Shown: piece after piece, positions 28,283 to 38,653 of the stretch
How the letters are laid out: each line of letters opens with the position of its first letter
Position numbering within the stretch: the stretch's first letter is position 1
Assembly (NCBI GenBank): GCA_012838425.1
Contig: DUPG01000008.1
Coordinates: 1-64,000 of the forward strand
Direction of reading: 5' to 3'
Source of the DNA: Clostridiales bacterium
GTDB taxonomy: Bacteria; Bacillota; Clostridia; Christensenellales; CAG-138
Length of the DNA stretch: 64,000 nucleotides
Notes under the pieces: model-generated
The model's input: only the letters and a program-made list of their open reading frames with translations
What the model was told of the DNA's origin: nothing
The model's database searches: none
Position numbers and translations under genes: made by a program

Positions 28283-29761
28283 ATGTTTAAGACCTTGTTC
28301 TCAAAAATGCTTACCACCTACTTGGCGGTAATTCTCAGCTTGCTTCTGCTGTTGGGAATAACCGTTACAAGCGCATCTGTAAGGCAGTATAAGTTAGAAA
28401 GAGAACAAGAGCTTTTCAGGGAAGGCGAAAAGATACACGAGTCCGTTATCACAAAGTATATTGATGAAGAAAAGCGTGCGGTATCATTGGAGGAGCTATT
28501 ATCAATAGCAAGAAAGTATGACGGAATGATTCAGCTAAGGTTTGAGGACGAGAAGTTCGGCAAGGTATCCGTTACAGCATCCTCCGCAAATGAAAAATGG
28601 TTTCTTCTCACCGACTACTATGTTAACATAAGCAAGTACATTTCCGATATAGCTGACAATCAGCAAGGCATCATAATATCCAACGGCTTTTCAAAGCTAA
28701 CCGATATGCCCACAATAACATTGGTCAGAAACGCAGTATTGCGCGATAAAACGATAGGCACAATATTCTTCACAGTAGATATAAGCAACACCTATGAATC
28801 AATCAACAATATGGTTGTTGATGTAATACTTTTCTCTATGCTTGCTATTGTGCTTGCGATTTTAGCTGTGCTCTATATTACAGAAAGAATCACACGCCCC
28901 ATAATTCAGATGACAAAAACGGTGAGGCAGTTCTCAAAGGGCAATTATGACGCGCGCATAAGCTATAAAGGCGATGATGAGGTAGGCGAGCTTGCGTTCA
29001 GCTTCAACAAGATGGCAGACGAGGTGAACACATTGGAAACAGCAAGGCGTAGCTTCGTGGCGAATGTTTCGCACGAGCTGCGTTCGCCGTTAACATCTAT
29101 GCGCGGCTTCTTAGTAGCAATGCAGGACGGTACAATTCCTCCTGAGGACTATCAGAAGTACTTGAAAATAGTAATAGCCGAAAACAACCGCATGATTTCA
29201 ATGGTAAACGACCTATTGGATATGGCGCGCATAGAATCAGGCGATGTAAAACCAAACTTCTCAATATTCGATATAGCCGAAACTATAAGAACAACTATAA
29301 TTACATTCGAAGCACGCATATTGGAGAAAAAGCTTGATGTAAGCGTAGAGCTTGGCGACGAACCGGTATTCGTAGAGGCAGACAGGTCGCAGATAATTCA
29401 AGTATTGCGCAATCTCATAGATAACGCAATAAAGTTTACTCCCGTAGGCGGCAGGCTATACTTATCGTTGTCAACTGAAAGGAATATTGCTTGGGTAACG
29501 GTGAAGGACTCCGGCAGAGGCATAAGCGAAGAGGATATACCCCATGTTTTTGAAAGGTTTTATAAGGCCGAAAAAGCCCATACGCCCGACAGCAATTCGG
29601 GCACAGGCTTAGGCCTTGCTATTGCTAAGCGAATAATTGACGCGCACGGGCAAACCATAACAGTAAAAAATGAGGGCGGCTCGTGCTTTATGTTCTCATT
29701 GAAACGCGTCGCCCGAAGCAGACCTGTCAGGCCTGTTCTTCGCACAAATCACACAAAATAG
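28283..29761 (+). CDS. Sensor histidine kinase
   Basis: HAMP; H-box FVANVSHELRSPLTSM; HATPase N/G boxes. Confidence 0.95.
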   Translation: MFKTLFSKMLTTYLAVILSLLLLLGITVTSASVRQYKLEREQELFREGEKIHESVITKYIDEEKRAVSLEELLSIARKYDGMIQLRFEDEKFGKVSVTASSANEKWFLLTDYYVNISKYISDIADNQQGIIISNGFSKLTDMPTITLVRNAVLRDKTIGTIFFTVDISNTYESINNMVVDVILFSMLAIVLAILAVLYITERITRPIIQMTKTVRQFSKGNYDARISYKGDDEVGELAFSFNKMADEVNTLETARRSFVANVSHELRSPLTSMRGFLVAMQDGTIPPEDYQKYLKIVIAENNRMISMVNDLLDMARIESGDVKPNFSIFDIAETIRTTIITFEARILEKKLDVSVELGDEPVFVEADRSQIIQVLRNLIDNAIKFTPVGGRLYLSLSTERNIAWVTVKDSGRGISEEDIPHVFERFYKAEKAHTPDSNSGTGLGLAIAKRIIDAHGQTITVKNEGGSCFMFSLKRVARSRPVRPVLRTNHTK

Positions 29762-30577
29762 CTATTGCGCAGGCTTCTGCACCCCGTTCACATCTATTAT
29801 CGTATTCCCCTCTAACAATAGCTCCGATATTGTTACGAACTCATACCCTCTTGAAAGTGCTTCCTCAATCAATGGCGGCAGGTATTCCTCAATCTTGTAT
29901 CCGTTGTTGTGGCACAGTATTATAGAGCCGCTTTCCAGCTTAGGCAGTACAGTGTTTAGAATAGTCTGAGTGCTGCGCTCCGGCTTCCAGTCTATTGTGT
30001 CTATATTCCATTGCACAACCTCATAGCCCATGCCGCGAACAGTCTTAATTACATTGTCGTTGTATTCGCCGTAGGGTGCGCGGAAGGTTTTTGCACGCTT
30101 GCCTATAATGCCTTCTAACAGGTCGTCAAATGTTTTTAACTCCTTTTGGATCTGTGAGGAGGAAAGCTGGTTCATATGCGGGTGTGTCGCGCTGTGATTG
30201 CCAAGCTCATGTCCTGCCGCATCGATGGCCTTTACCTTGTCGGGATATTTCTTCGCCCAGAATCCGCATAAATAAAAGGTTGCCTTTATGTTGTACTTAT
30301 CTAATGTTTCCAATATAAAGTCGGTTTTATCGTCGTCCCATGCGGCGTCTATAGTGAGTGCTATTTTCTTGTCGTCGCGCGCAACGCTGTAAACGGGAAG
30401 CTCCCTCTTATTCGCTGTTGATACCTCAAGCTCGTATGCTTCAACAATAATGTTTGTAGAAACAGTCTGGCTCGCTTTCTTTTCCATTGTTATAAGTGTG
30501 ATTATAAGTGCAATCAGTATCAGAATAATCAATGCGCTGATTATCAAATTCTTCTTGCTTATTAGGATTATTCGCAT
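29762..30577 (-). CDS. Polysaccharide deacetylase (NodB domain)
   Basis: IALTIDAAWDDD, HELGNHSATHPHM, RAPYGEYN. Confidence 0.92.
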   Translation of the reverse strand: MRIILISKKNLIISALIILILIALIITLITMEKKASQTVSTNIIVEAYELEVSTANKRELPVYSVARDDKKIALTIDAAWDDDKTDFILETLDKYNIKATFYLCGFWAKKYPDKVKAIDAAGHELGNHSATHPHMNQLSSSQIQKELKTFDDLLEGIIGKRAKTFRAPYGEYNDNVIKTVRGMGYEVVQWNIDTIDWKPERSTQTILNTVLPKLESGSIILCHNNGYKIEEYLPPLIEEALSRGYEFVTISELLLEGNTIIDVNGVQKPAQ

Positions 30578-30698
30578 ATATACTCCCCTTTCATGCTGCG
30601 ACAGTATTACATAAAATCAATATGCTGTTCTTTCTTTAATATTCCAATATGCATAGCCTTGTTTGCCTTTTTAATGCCCATTATGGTAAAATATTATT

Positions 30699-32894
30699 AT
30701 GGAGATTTTAGGTACTGTTGAAGGCATTATTTACAGAAACGAACAAAACGGTTACTCTGTCATAGAATTCTGCGAAGATGATACTGAAGTCTGTCTAATA
30801 GCTGTGGGCAATCTCTGCATTGCCGATGTTGGCGAGCGCTTGTTGCTCATAGGCGACTGGGTAGAGCATAAGCAGTACGGCAGGCAGTTTAAGGTTGAAA
30901 CCGCTACAGTACTGCCTAAGTCTGACCTAAAATCTATTGAAAAGTATTTAGCTGGCGGCACTATAAAGGGCATTGGTGAGTTCACAGCCAAGGAGCTTGT
31001 AAAAAGGTTCGGGCTTGACACATTCAGAGTCATTGAGGAGGAGCCTGAAAGGCTTACTGAGGTAGTAGGCATAGGTAAAATTAAGGCCGCTATGATTCAT
31101 GATTCATTCGTGCAGCAGGCGGCACTGCGCGATGTAATGCTTGCATTGCAGGAGTTCGACATAACCATAAATCAGTCGTTGAAAATTTACAGCATATATG
31201 GCCCTAATTGCGTAAATGTAATAAAAACGAATCCGTATAAGCTGATAGAAGATGTTGAGAACATAGGCTTCATAACAGCCGATAAAATAGCCAAAAGCGC
31301 AGGCATAGAGCACGAGAGCGAGTTTCGAATTCAAGCAGGTATCAGGTATATGTTAGAGCTGGCAAGCCAAGAGGGGCATACCTACCTGCCCAAGCATTTG
31401 CTTATTGAAGCTACGGTTAAAAAGCTCAATATATCAGAAGAAAAAATCAACCGCGCAATAGACAAGCTCATTATTGAGGGCAAGCTCTCTACATTGACCA
31501 TAGAGGGCGAGCAGGCGGTATTCTTACCCAAAATGCGCTATTATGAAAGCGATTTAGCTAAGAGGCTTTTGCAGATTAGCAGGTCGCGCGTGAGGCGTGT
31601 TGACTTTAATACTGAATCTGAAATACAACGCTTAGAAGCCACGCTCGGCATTGAGTTAGCCCCGTTGCAGAAGCAAGCCATTGAAGCTATTTTAACTCAG
31701 AGCGCTGCTGTTATCACTGGCGGTCCGGGTACGGGCAAAACAACGATTCTCAAGCTTGCTATCAAAATAATGGAGAGATACGGGCTAACCTATGAGCTTG
31801 CGGCGCCTACGGGCAGGGCGGCAAAGCGCATGAGCGCAGCAACAGGTGTAAACGCCCGCACAATACATAGGCTGTTGGAGTATAACTTTCACGAAAACGG
31901 CTTTATGCGCAATCAGGACTTCCCATTAGAAGCCGACATAGTGATTATAGACGAAATGAGCATGGTTGACTGTATGCTCATGGACTCGCTGTTAAAGGCA
32001 ATATCGGGCAACACAAGGCTTATAATGGTTGGCGATGCCGACCAGCTGCCCTCAGTGGGTGCAGGCAATGTGCTTCAAGATATTATTAACTCAAACATAA
32101 TTACCTGTATCCGCCTGAAAGATATTTACAGGCAGGCGGGCAGAAGCATGATAGTTACAAACGCTCACAGAATAAACAATGGTCAGCCGCCCATTATGAA
32201 TTCGAATGAGGAAGATTTTAAGTTCGACAACATAATAAATCAAGAGGATTGTCTGAAGCGCATAGTTCAAATATGCGTACAGAAAAGAGATGAGAATGTT
32301 GACTGTCAAGTATTAGCCCCTATGAAAAAGGGCGTGCTTGGCGTGCAGAACATAAACGCCTGCCTGCAAAAAGCGCTAAATCCGCCGTCGCAGGATAAGA
32401 AAGAATGTGTTTTCGGAAACAGCCTGTATAGAGAAGGCGACAAGGTAATGCAGATTAAGAACAACTATTCTTTAGAGTGGCAAAAGACGGTGGAATTCGG
32501 CGTTATTGAAAAGGGTGCAGGCGTATTCAATGGCGATATTGGCACAATAACCAATATTGATTCAAAGCATCAGCGCATGGAAATCACATTCGACGACGGC
32601 GCAGTAGCCGAGTATGACTTTTCGCAGTTAGAAGAGGTTGAGCTTGCCTACTGCATTTCAATACATAAGAGCCAGGGCAGCGAGTTCGATATGGTGCTGA
32701 TACCCATATTGGGTGGCCCGCCTATGTTTATGACGCGCAACCTTTTATACACAGCCGTAACGCGTGCTAAGAAGCAGGTCTATATATTGGGCAGCCGCAA
32801 TCATGTAAACTATATGGCGGCAAACAACAACCAAAGGCGACGCTATACCGCATTGAAGCACCTGCTTACAACCTATGAATCGGTAATAAGATGA
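30699..32894 (+). CDS. recD2: ATP-dependent RecD2-type DNA helicase
   Basis: GGPGTGKTTIL, DEMSMVD, GDADQLPSVGAGNVLQD, SIHKSQGSEF. Confidence 0.95.
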   Translation: MEILGTVEGIIYRNEQNGYSVIEFCEDDTEVCLIAVGNLCIADVGERLLLIGDWVEHKQYGRQFKVETATVLPKSDLKSIEKYLAGGTIKGIGEFTAKELVKRFGLDTFRVIEEEPERLTEVVGIGKIKAAMIHDSFVQQAALRDVMLALQEFDITINQSLKIYSIYGPNCVNVIKTNPYKLIEDVENIGFITADKIAKSAGIEHESEFRIQAGIRYMLELASQEGHTYLPKHLLIEATVKKLNISEEKINRAIDKLIIEGKLSTLTIEGEQAVFLPKMRYYESDLAKRLLQISRSRVRRVDFNTESEIQRLEATLGIELAPLQKQAIEAILTQSAAVITGGPGTGKTTILKLAIKIMERYGLTYELAAPTGRAAKRMSAATGVNARTIHRLLEYNFHENGFMRNQDFPLEADIVIIDEMSMVDCMLMDSLLKAISGNTRLIMVGDADQLPSVGAGNVLQDIINSNIITCIRLKDIYRQAGRSMIVTNAHRINNGQPPIMNSNEEDFKFDNIINQEDCLKRIVQICVQKRDENVDCQVLAPMKKGVLGVQNINACLQKALNPPSQDKKECVFGNSLYREGDKVMQIKNNYSLEWQKTVEFGVIEKGAGVFNGDIGTITNIDSKHQRMEITFDDGAVAEYDFSQLEEVELAYCISIHKSQGSEFDMVLIPILGGPPMFMTRNLLYTAVTRAKKQVYILGSRNHVNYMAANNNQRRRYTALKHLLTTYESVIR

Positions 32895-33541
32895 TGAACG
32901 CTGCATTTCAACGCATACTTGATTTGCTTTTCCCTAAAAACTATGTTTGCTTAATGTGCAATCGTGAGGCATACGCGCCAAGCAATCAGCTTTGCGATAT
33001 TTGCAGAAGCAGACTGCATGGCAGCAGCGGGTATAATAGCATAGAAATTCCGCAGATAGACGGCTTCAAATGGACATTTCTTTTCGACAGCACAACTCAG
33101 GGCTGCATACACAGGCTTAAATACGGCAACTGCAAGTATTTAGGCGAATTCTTGGCGCAGTTCATAGAAATTCCTGAGGATTGGCAAATAGATTATATTA
33201 TACCTGTTCCCCTCCACAAAAAACGCTTGAAAAAGCGCGGCTACAATCAAGCTGAGCTGATAGCAAACGCTTTGGGCAAAAGGCTAAATATAGAGGTCAG
33301 AGCGGACATATTATTGAGAGTTATTGATACAAAAACACAGACATCACGTACGCGCACCGAGCGCAGTCAAGCGTTAAAAGGCGCATTTAATGTTGCAGGA
33401 AGCATAGAAGGCAAGCACATTTTGCTAATTGATGATGTATGCACGACCGGAGCCACATTGACAGCCTGCGCACAAGAGCTAATAAAAGCAAAGGCGGCAC
33501 GAATATATGCCGCCACAGTCTGTTATACGCCTAAGCAGTAA
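32891..33541 (+). CDS. comF: ComF-family phosphoribosyltransferase
   Basis: Cys pairs at N-term; KKRGYNQAELIA; HILLIDDVCTTGATL. Confidence 0.92.
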   Translation: MMNAAFQRILDLLFPKNYVCLMCNREAYAPSNQLCDICRSRLHGSSGYNSIEIPQIDGFKWTFLFDSTTQGCIHRLKYGNCKYLGEFLAQFIEIPEDWQIDYIIPVPLHKKRLKKRGYNQAELIANALGKRLNIEVRADILLRVIDTKTQTSRTRTERSQALKGAFNVAGSIEGKHILLIDDVCTTGATLTACAQELIKAKAARIYAATVCYTPKQ

Positions 33542-34870
33542 TTATTTTTTGCCGAATCTATATGCATAGCTCACTACAAGCAGATCGTCTGAGGTATAAT
33601 ACGAAAAACCGGAGATTCCGAATATTCGCGCGCTTTCCTTGTTCCATTCCTTTACCCAGTCGGCGTGCTTCTCATTGAACAGCTCATAATCCTCTTTAGA
33701 TTCAAACTTTAATTGAATGCTTTTGCCCTTTTCGCCTTCATTTACATTAAGCGCAGAAAGCTTATCAAACAGCAGCGCTTTTATATCTGTGCCTTCCTCA
33801 ACAAATAAATCGTTCACTATAAAGTAATTGTATTCGGTTGCGGTGCATTTTGGCACTTCAACTGTTGCGAATCTATCGTCAAGCGTGCGCTTATGCATCA
33901 TTTCATCATCGGTTATGTTGAAGTATGTATAGCGCGAGCGTGAAGTGCGGCTGTCGTCAAAATCGTCCCATGTAGGGTCGGTTTGATAGGGTTCGCCGTT
34001 TATATACACTATGTTCCATGCGTGCGGCTCTTCCTCGCCGTTCTCCGAATTGAACGCATTGCCTGTAAGCTGAGTCGCTACAATGCCGTTGTAGTGCATA
34101 GCCATCATAAACGCGTGGCTGTACCCTTCGCAAAGCGCCTTGCCCAACACTATTGCGCCGTATGCTGAATCTCTGAAATCCGCATTCAGCGAATATATGC
34201 AGTTAGCCATAATCTCGTTATATAGCGCAAGCTCGCGCTCGTATTCGCTTTTTGTGGCTACAGCTTCACTCCAAACCTGTATGGTCTCATAGGTTCGCTT
34301 CAAGGCCTCGTAGTAATCGAACGGCGACATTCTGTATTGGAATTTCAACGACTTTACTATATCGTTTGAATCCGATAAATACGAATACGACTTATCCATG
34401 TGGAATAATTCGGGGCACTCGTTTTTCAAAAAGAACACAATGCGCAAAATATCGTCTTTATGTATTGAATACGCGTCTGGTATTTTATATTCCTTCTGCG
34501 AAGTGATTATTGCCGTATATATGCCGGCAGCTATTACGCTGTATTCGGGCTTCTCCTTAGCTATTTGCGACAAAAACGGGCGGTTGAATATGTATGCGCA
34601 GAAAGAATCGTCAACGCTTTCAAAATCGAAGTCATCGCGTATGGATTCGAAAATTACAGCAAGCAGCTTTTCCGAATCAACAAGCTTTGTAGTAGTATGC
34701 GGATACGGTGTTGGGGTAACATCAGCGGGAGTGGGCGCAGCAGTTTCATAAGGAGTAGGCGTGTTAGTGTTTATTATATCGTCTATAAGATTGCAAGAAG
34801 AACATAATAGCGCGATAACGCCCAATGCCAAGCATAGAATTGCTTTAGAATAAACCCTAGCCCTTCTCAT
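33542..34870 (-). CDS. Transglutaminase-like domain lipoprotein
   Basis: Lipobox LLCSSCNL; GKALCEGYSHAFM...EEPHAWNIVYINGEPYQTDPTWDD catalytic triad pattern. Confidence 0.8.
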   Translation of the reverse strand: MRRARVYSKAILCLALGVIALLCSSCNLIDDIINTNTPTPYETAAPTPADVTPTPYPHTTTKLVDSEKLLAVIFESIRDDFDFESVDDSFCAYIFNRPFLSQIAKEKPEYSVIAAGIYTAIITSQKEYKIPDAYSIHKDDILRIVFFLKNECPELFHMDKSYSYLSDSNDIVKSLKFQYRMSPFDYYEALKRTYETIQVWSEAVATKSEYERELALYNEIMANCIYSLNADFRDSAYGAIVLGKALCEGYSHAFMMAMHYNGIVATQLTGNAFNSENGEEEPHAWNIVYINGEPYQTDPTWDDFDDSRTSRSRYTYFNITDDEMMHKRTLDDRFATVEVPKCTATEYNYFIVNDLFVEEGTDIKALLFDKLSALNVNEGEKGKSIQLKFESKEDYELFNEKHADWVKEWNKESARIFGISGFSYYTSDDLLVVSYAYRFGKK

Positions 34871-35013
34871 CTCTTTACCTCCGAAAAACCTAATAACAGT
34901 TTATACTCATAATGCGCTGAAATCAAGTATTCATTATGACATTTGGCATATAATACTCATATTGTTTATTTTTCGACATTTGATTGCTGTTGCCTCTAAA
35001 ACAGGCTGAATTG

Positions 35014-35649
35014 TTATGCTTTCGTCAAAATTCGCTTTGAAATATACGCGTTTTCAAGCATTTTTACCGTCACCTTGCCGCTTGACCTCTCCTGCAATGC
35101 CTTTTCAAACTGTTCTGCCTTATGCTCCTCAATATTCGCTGTGATTTTCACAACCTCAACATATTCTATGTTATCAGGCTCGCAGCTTTCGCGCAAAAAG
35201 GGCTCAAGCGTATTATATAAGCTGTATTCCAGCTCAAAATATATGCGTTTGGCAGGCAGGTATTCATATATTTCGGCTTTTTCAATAGCCAATGCCGCCG
35301 CTTTTGAGTATGCCCTTACAAGTCCGCCCGCGCCTAACAGTATTCCACCGAAATACCTTGTTACAACGCATAGGCAGTTCACTAAATGGTGCGCTTTGAT
35401 TACCTCTAAAATCGGAACGCCTGCTGTGCCTGAGGGCTCGCCGTCGTCGCTGCACCTTGATATGCCGCTCCTCAAAACAAATGCGTGGCAGTTATGTGTG
35501 GCGTCGTAGTGCTTTTTCTTGATTTTTGCTAACTGCTCCTCCGCTTCCTTTTCGCTTTCTACCGGGAACAAATACCCTATAAAGCGCGACTTGTTTACTA
35601 TATACTCGGCTTCACAGCTGTTTTTTATTGTTCTATATGGCTTGAACAT
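35014..35649 (-). CDS. YigZ/IMPACT family protein
   Basis: SRFIGYLFPV; CSDDGEPSGTAGVPIL; VTRYFGGILLGAGGLVRAYS. Confidence 0.93.
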   Translation of the reverse strand: MFKPYRTIKNSCEAEYIVNKSRFIGYLFPVESEKEAEEQLAKIKKKHYDATHNCHAFVLRSGISRCSDDGEPSGTAGVPILEVIKAHHLVNCLCVVTRYFGGILLGAGGLVRAYSKAAALAIEKAEIYEYLPAKRIYFELEYSLYNTLEPFLRESCEPDNIEYVEVVKITANIEEHKAEQFEKALQERSSGKVTVKMLENAYISKRILTKA

Positions 35650-36412
35650 CTATATAGTCCTCGGAATTGAAGTCATTATAGCGCACCCCCGTCAAAAACA
35701 ACCCATGCGCCGGGGCTGTAGCGCCTAAAACGCTCCTGTCCCCGGTCTGAAATGCCTCCTGTATGCAGGAAATATCAAGCCTGCGCCTTGCAATATCAAG
35801 CATTGTGCCAACTATTATCCGTACCATGTTGTATAAGAAGCCGCTGCCCTCAATGTCGTATATGAGCAGGTTGTTATCGAAGGTCCATTTTGATAAGAAG
35901 ATTTCGCGAACGGTAGATTTTACGCTTGTTCCTGCCGCCATAAATGCGTGGAAGTCATGCGTGCCGATTATTTGATTTGCCGCCTGCACTAAAAGCTCTC
36001 TGTCTAACTCGCTGTAAATATGCAGCGCGGTATCATAGTGAAATGCGCTGTTGTGAGCGGTGTTCAATATTACATATCTGTAATGCTTTGAAATTGCGTC
36101 GAAGCGTGCGTGAAATTCCGGGTTTTTAGGCTCGTCGCCATAAATTATGCGAATGTCGGGCGGTAATGATACATTCAAAGCGTATGGGAACTTTGCGGCT
36201 GGTATGCGCGAATTCGTATCGAAGTGAACCACCTGCGCCAATGCGTGCACGGAAGCGTCAGTCCTGCCCGAAGCGTGAATCCTAATATTCTCGCCTGTAA
36301 TGCGGAAAAGCTCGTGCTCTATAACCTCCTGTACGCCTATCCCTGTATCCTGCACCTGCCAGCCTGCGTACGCGTTGCCCTTATATTGAACTACAAGCCG
36401 AATCCGTCGCAT
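35633..36412 (-). CDS. truA: tRNA pseudouridine(38-40) synthase
   Basis: YKGNAYAGWQ; ASGRTDASVHALAQVVHFD; GSGFLYNMVRIIVG. Confidence 0.95.
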   Translation of the reverse strand: MRRIRLVVQYKGNAYAGWQVQDTGIGVQEVIEHELFRITGENIRIHASGRTDASVHALAQVVHFDTNSRIPAAKFPYALNVSLPPDIRIIYGDEPKNPEFHARFDAISKHYRYVILNTAHNSAFHYDTALHIYSELDRELLVQAANQIIGTHDFHAFMAAGTSVKSTVREIFLSKWTFDNNLLIYDIEGSGFLYNMVRIIVGTMLDIARRRLDISCIQEAFQTGDRSVLGATAPAHGLFLTGVRYNDFNSEDYIDVQAI

Positions 36413-37347
36413 TATTCAAATTCTTCGTCGTCTATTGAAATATCGTCTAATATATCTCGGCAGCAGGTATGAGCCTCAACGGTATATTGAAGCTCGGATA
36501 TATGATATTCCCTAACATCGTATGTACCGTCATTAAGCTGCACCTTAACGCGGCTCTTTTCTGTGAGCACATTGTTTTCAAGCACTGTGCCTATACCGTC
36601 GGGAGTTCCGATATTGCTTTGAATTCTTGGCATTTTTGCGCGCATTTTCTCATAGCATTCCTGCTCGTAGCGCAGGCAGCACATCAGCTTGCCGCATACT
36701 CCGGAAATCTTTGCAGGAGAAAGCGCAATGTTCTGGTCCTTAGCCATCTTTATTGAAACCGGCTCGCACTTTGATAGGAATGTAGTGCAGCAAACCTCCC
36801 TGCCGCATATGCCCAAACCGCCTATTGACTTTGCCTTAGCGCGCGACTTTATCTGCCTAAGCTCTATGCGCGTCTTGAATATTGGCACTATCTCGCGCAA
36901 AAGCTCTCTGAAATCGACCTTGTTATCGTCGCTCGTCGTAAAATAGAAGGTTATATAGCTTCCGTCTAACGCTATGTCGCAATCGATAAGGTTCATATCA
37001 AGGTTCAGAAGCTTAATCTTCTCGTCGCACTTAATAAGCGAATCCTTGATTTTTGCCTGATTGCGCTTTAAGGCTTCATAATCCTCAGGTGTGGCAATGC
37101 GCAAAACTGATTTCAACGGCAATGTAAGCTTCGAGCCTTCCATTTCGATAATATTAGTCGCAACGGTTGCGAACTCAGGTCCTTTAACCGTTTCAACTAC
37201 AACATCATCGCCCATTTTTAGCTCTAAATCATTAGGTGAGAAGTAGTATATCTTACCTGCGTTTTTGAATTGAACCCCTACAACGGGTACCGTATAATCC
37301 CCCGAGCCTTCATATTCAAGCTCTATGTTTATATCGTTATATTCCAT
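36412..37347 (-). CDS. ricT: PSP1 domain protein (RicT/YaaT-like)
   Basis: IGGLGICGREVCCTTFL; GVCGKLMCCLRYE. Confidence 0.92.
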   Translation of the reverse strand: MEYNDINIELEYEGSGDYTVPVVGVQFKNAGKIYYFSPNDLELKMGDDVVVETVKGPEFATVATNIIEMEGSKLTLPLKSVLRIATPEDYEALKRNQAKIKDSLIKCDEKIKLLNLDMNLIDCDIALDGSYITFYFTTSDDNKVDFRELLREIVPIFKTRIELRQIKSRAKAKSIGGLGICGREVCCTTFLSKCEPVSIKMAKDQNIALSPAKISGVCGKLMCCLRYEQECYEKMRAKMPRIQSNIGTPDGIGTVLENNVLTEKSRVKVQLNDGTYDVREYHISELQYTVEAHTCCRDILDDISIDDEEFE

Positions 37348-38248
37348 TTATAATCACCTTTTCTGTATTAACAGCAAAGTAAACAAGTGCTTGCTTTTGA
37401 GGAATTCTCTCAAGCGTCTGCTTCCTTGCCTCTATACAAATATCTAATATTTTCACGACCTGAGTTTTCGTAAGCCTCTTTGCCGTATTTATTACCCTCG
37501 TGCAATACGGCTCGTCAACAAAGGTTTTTGGCTCAAGCCCTAAATAATAATATAGCATATCACATAGGCAAAGGTAAAGCACATCAAAAAACAATGCAGC
37601 GTTTGAAAATTCGTCCAATTTTGAATCGATAAGTGATTTTTCACCAATATTGCACGCTAATTCGAATGCTTTATCGTACTTTTCAAAATATTCCTTATCC
37701 GTCGCAAGCAATATGGCGTTACTGATATCGCAGCTTGACAGCCTTACAAAGCGCAGCGCGTCATCATATGAACAGCCTACTGCGTTTTTTACATACTCCG
37801 CCGCTTCATTTACGCCCAGCTGCCCTAAATTTATCCTCATGCAGCGCGAGCGTATTGTAGGCAATAAGCCTTCCTCGTTTCCAAATAAAAAGAAATGGTT
37901 ATGTACCTGCGGCTCTTCTAATGTTTTCAACAGCTTGTTCTGAACATCCTCAGGCATTGCACCTGCGTTTTTTATCTGAATCACGCGCTTGTATTTAAGC
38001 GGAGGGTTTAGCAGCACCTCCAACAGCTCTAACACAGTCGCAACGCGCATATCCTGCCCGTCGTAATAATAAAAATCGGGAGAAAATCCGACCTTGCTTT
38101 CAGGCACTTCGAACAAAAGTGAACAAGCAAAGCGAACTAACTCCTCGCACTGATAGGAATCCCCCGCAAGAAAAAGCGCATGGGAGAGCCTGTCCTGCTT
38201 AATCGCGTTGGCAATAAGGCCTTTTGCGTCGTTGCTGTTTGGGCTCAA
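37337..38248 (-). CDS. holB: DNA polymerase III delta-prime-like subunit
   Basis: RLSHALFLAG; KLLKTLEEP; position between darA and ricT homologs. Confidence 0.88.
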   Translation of the reverse strand: MSPNSNDAKGLIANAIKQDRLSHALFLAGDSYQCEELVRFACSLLFEVPESKVGFSPDFYYYDGQDMRVATVLELLEVLLNPPLKYKRVIQIKNAGAMPEDVQNKLLKTLEEPQVHNHFFLFGNEEGLLPTIRSRCMRINLGQLGVNEAAEYVKNAVGCSYDDALRFVRLSSCDISNAILLATDKEYFEKYDKAFELACNIGEKSLIDSKLDEFSNAALFFDVLYLCLCDMLYYYLGLEPKTFVDEPYCTRVINTAKRLTKTQVVKILDICIEARKQTLERIPQKQALVYFAVNTEKVIINGI

Positions 38249-38574
38249 AAGTGTTCATGCCTCCATACATCGCATACGAACACCACTGCGCCGCCTACCG
38301 TAATCTCAATCGGCGAAGCGTTGGCGTGCGAATACCCAACCATAGAGGTTTGCGGCGATACCATGTAGTGCTTGCGCATCTTGGATTCGTTCTTAATTAT
38401 TTCAAGCGCAAGCTCGACTTGGTCGTCCTCAATGCCCATCATAATAGTAGTATTGCCGCCCTTCAAGAAGCCTCCCGATGAAGCAATCTTAGTAACGGAA
38501 AAGCCCTTTGAGTTCAGTGCGTTTATTAGCTTTTTTGCGTCCTCATTCTGCACTATTGCAAAAACTAACTTCAT
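38245..38574 (-). CDS. darA: Cyclic-di-AMP receptor (DarA/PstA, PII-like)
   Basis: KLVFAIVQNEDAKKLINALNSKGFSVTKIASSGGFLKGGNTTIMMGIED. Confidence 0.92.
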   Translation of the reverse strand: MKLVFAIVQNEDAKKLINALNSKGFSVTKIASSGGFLKGGNTTIMMGIEDDQVELALEIIKNESKMRKHYMVSPQTSMVGYSHANASPIEITVGGAVVFVCDVWRHEHF

Positions 38575-38653
38575 ATATCACCTCGTTTTACTCGCTATTA
38601 TTATATCATAGAAATATATTCTTTACAACTATTTCATATAGCATTACATGATT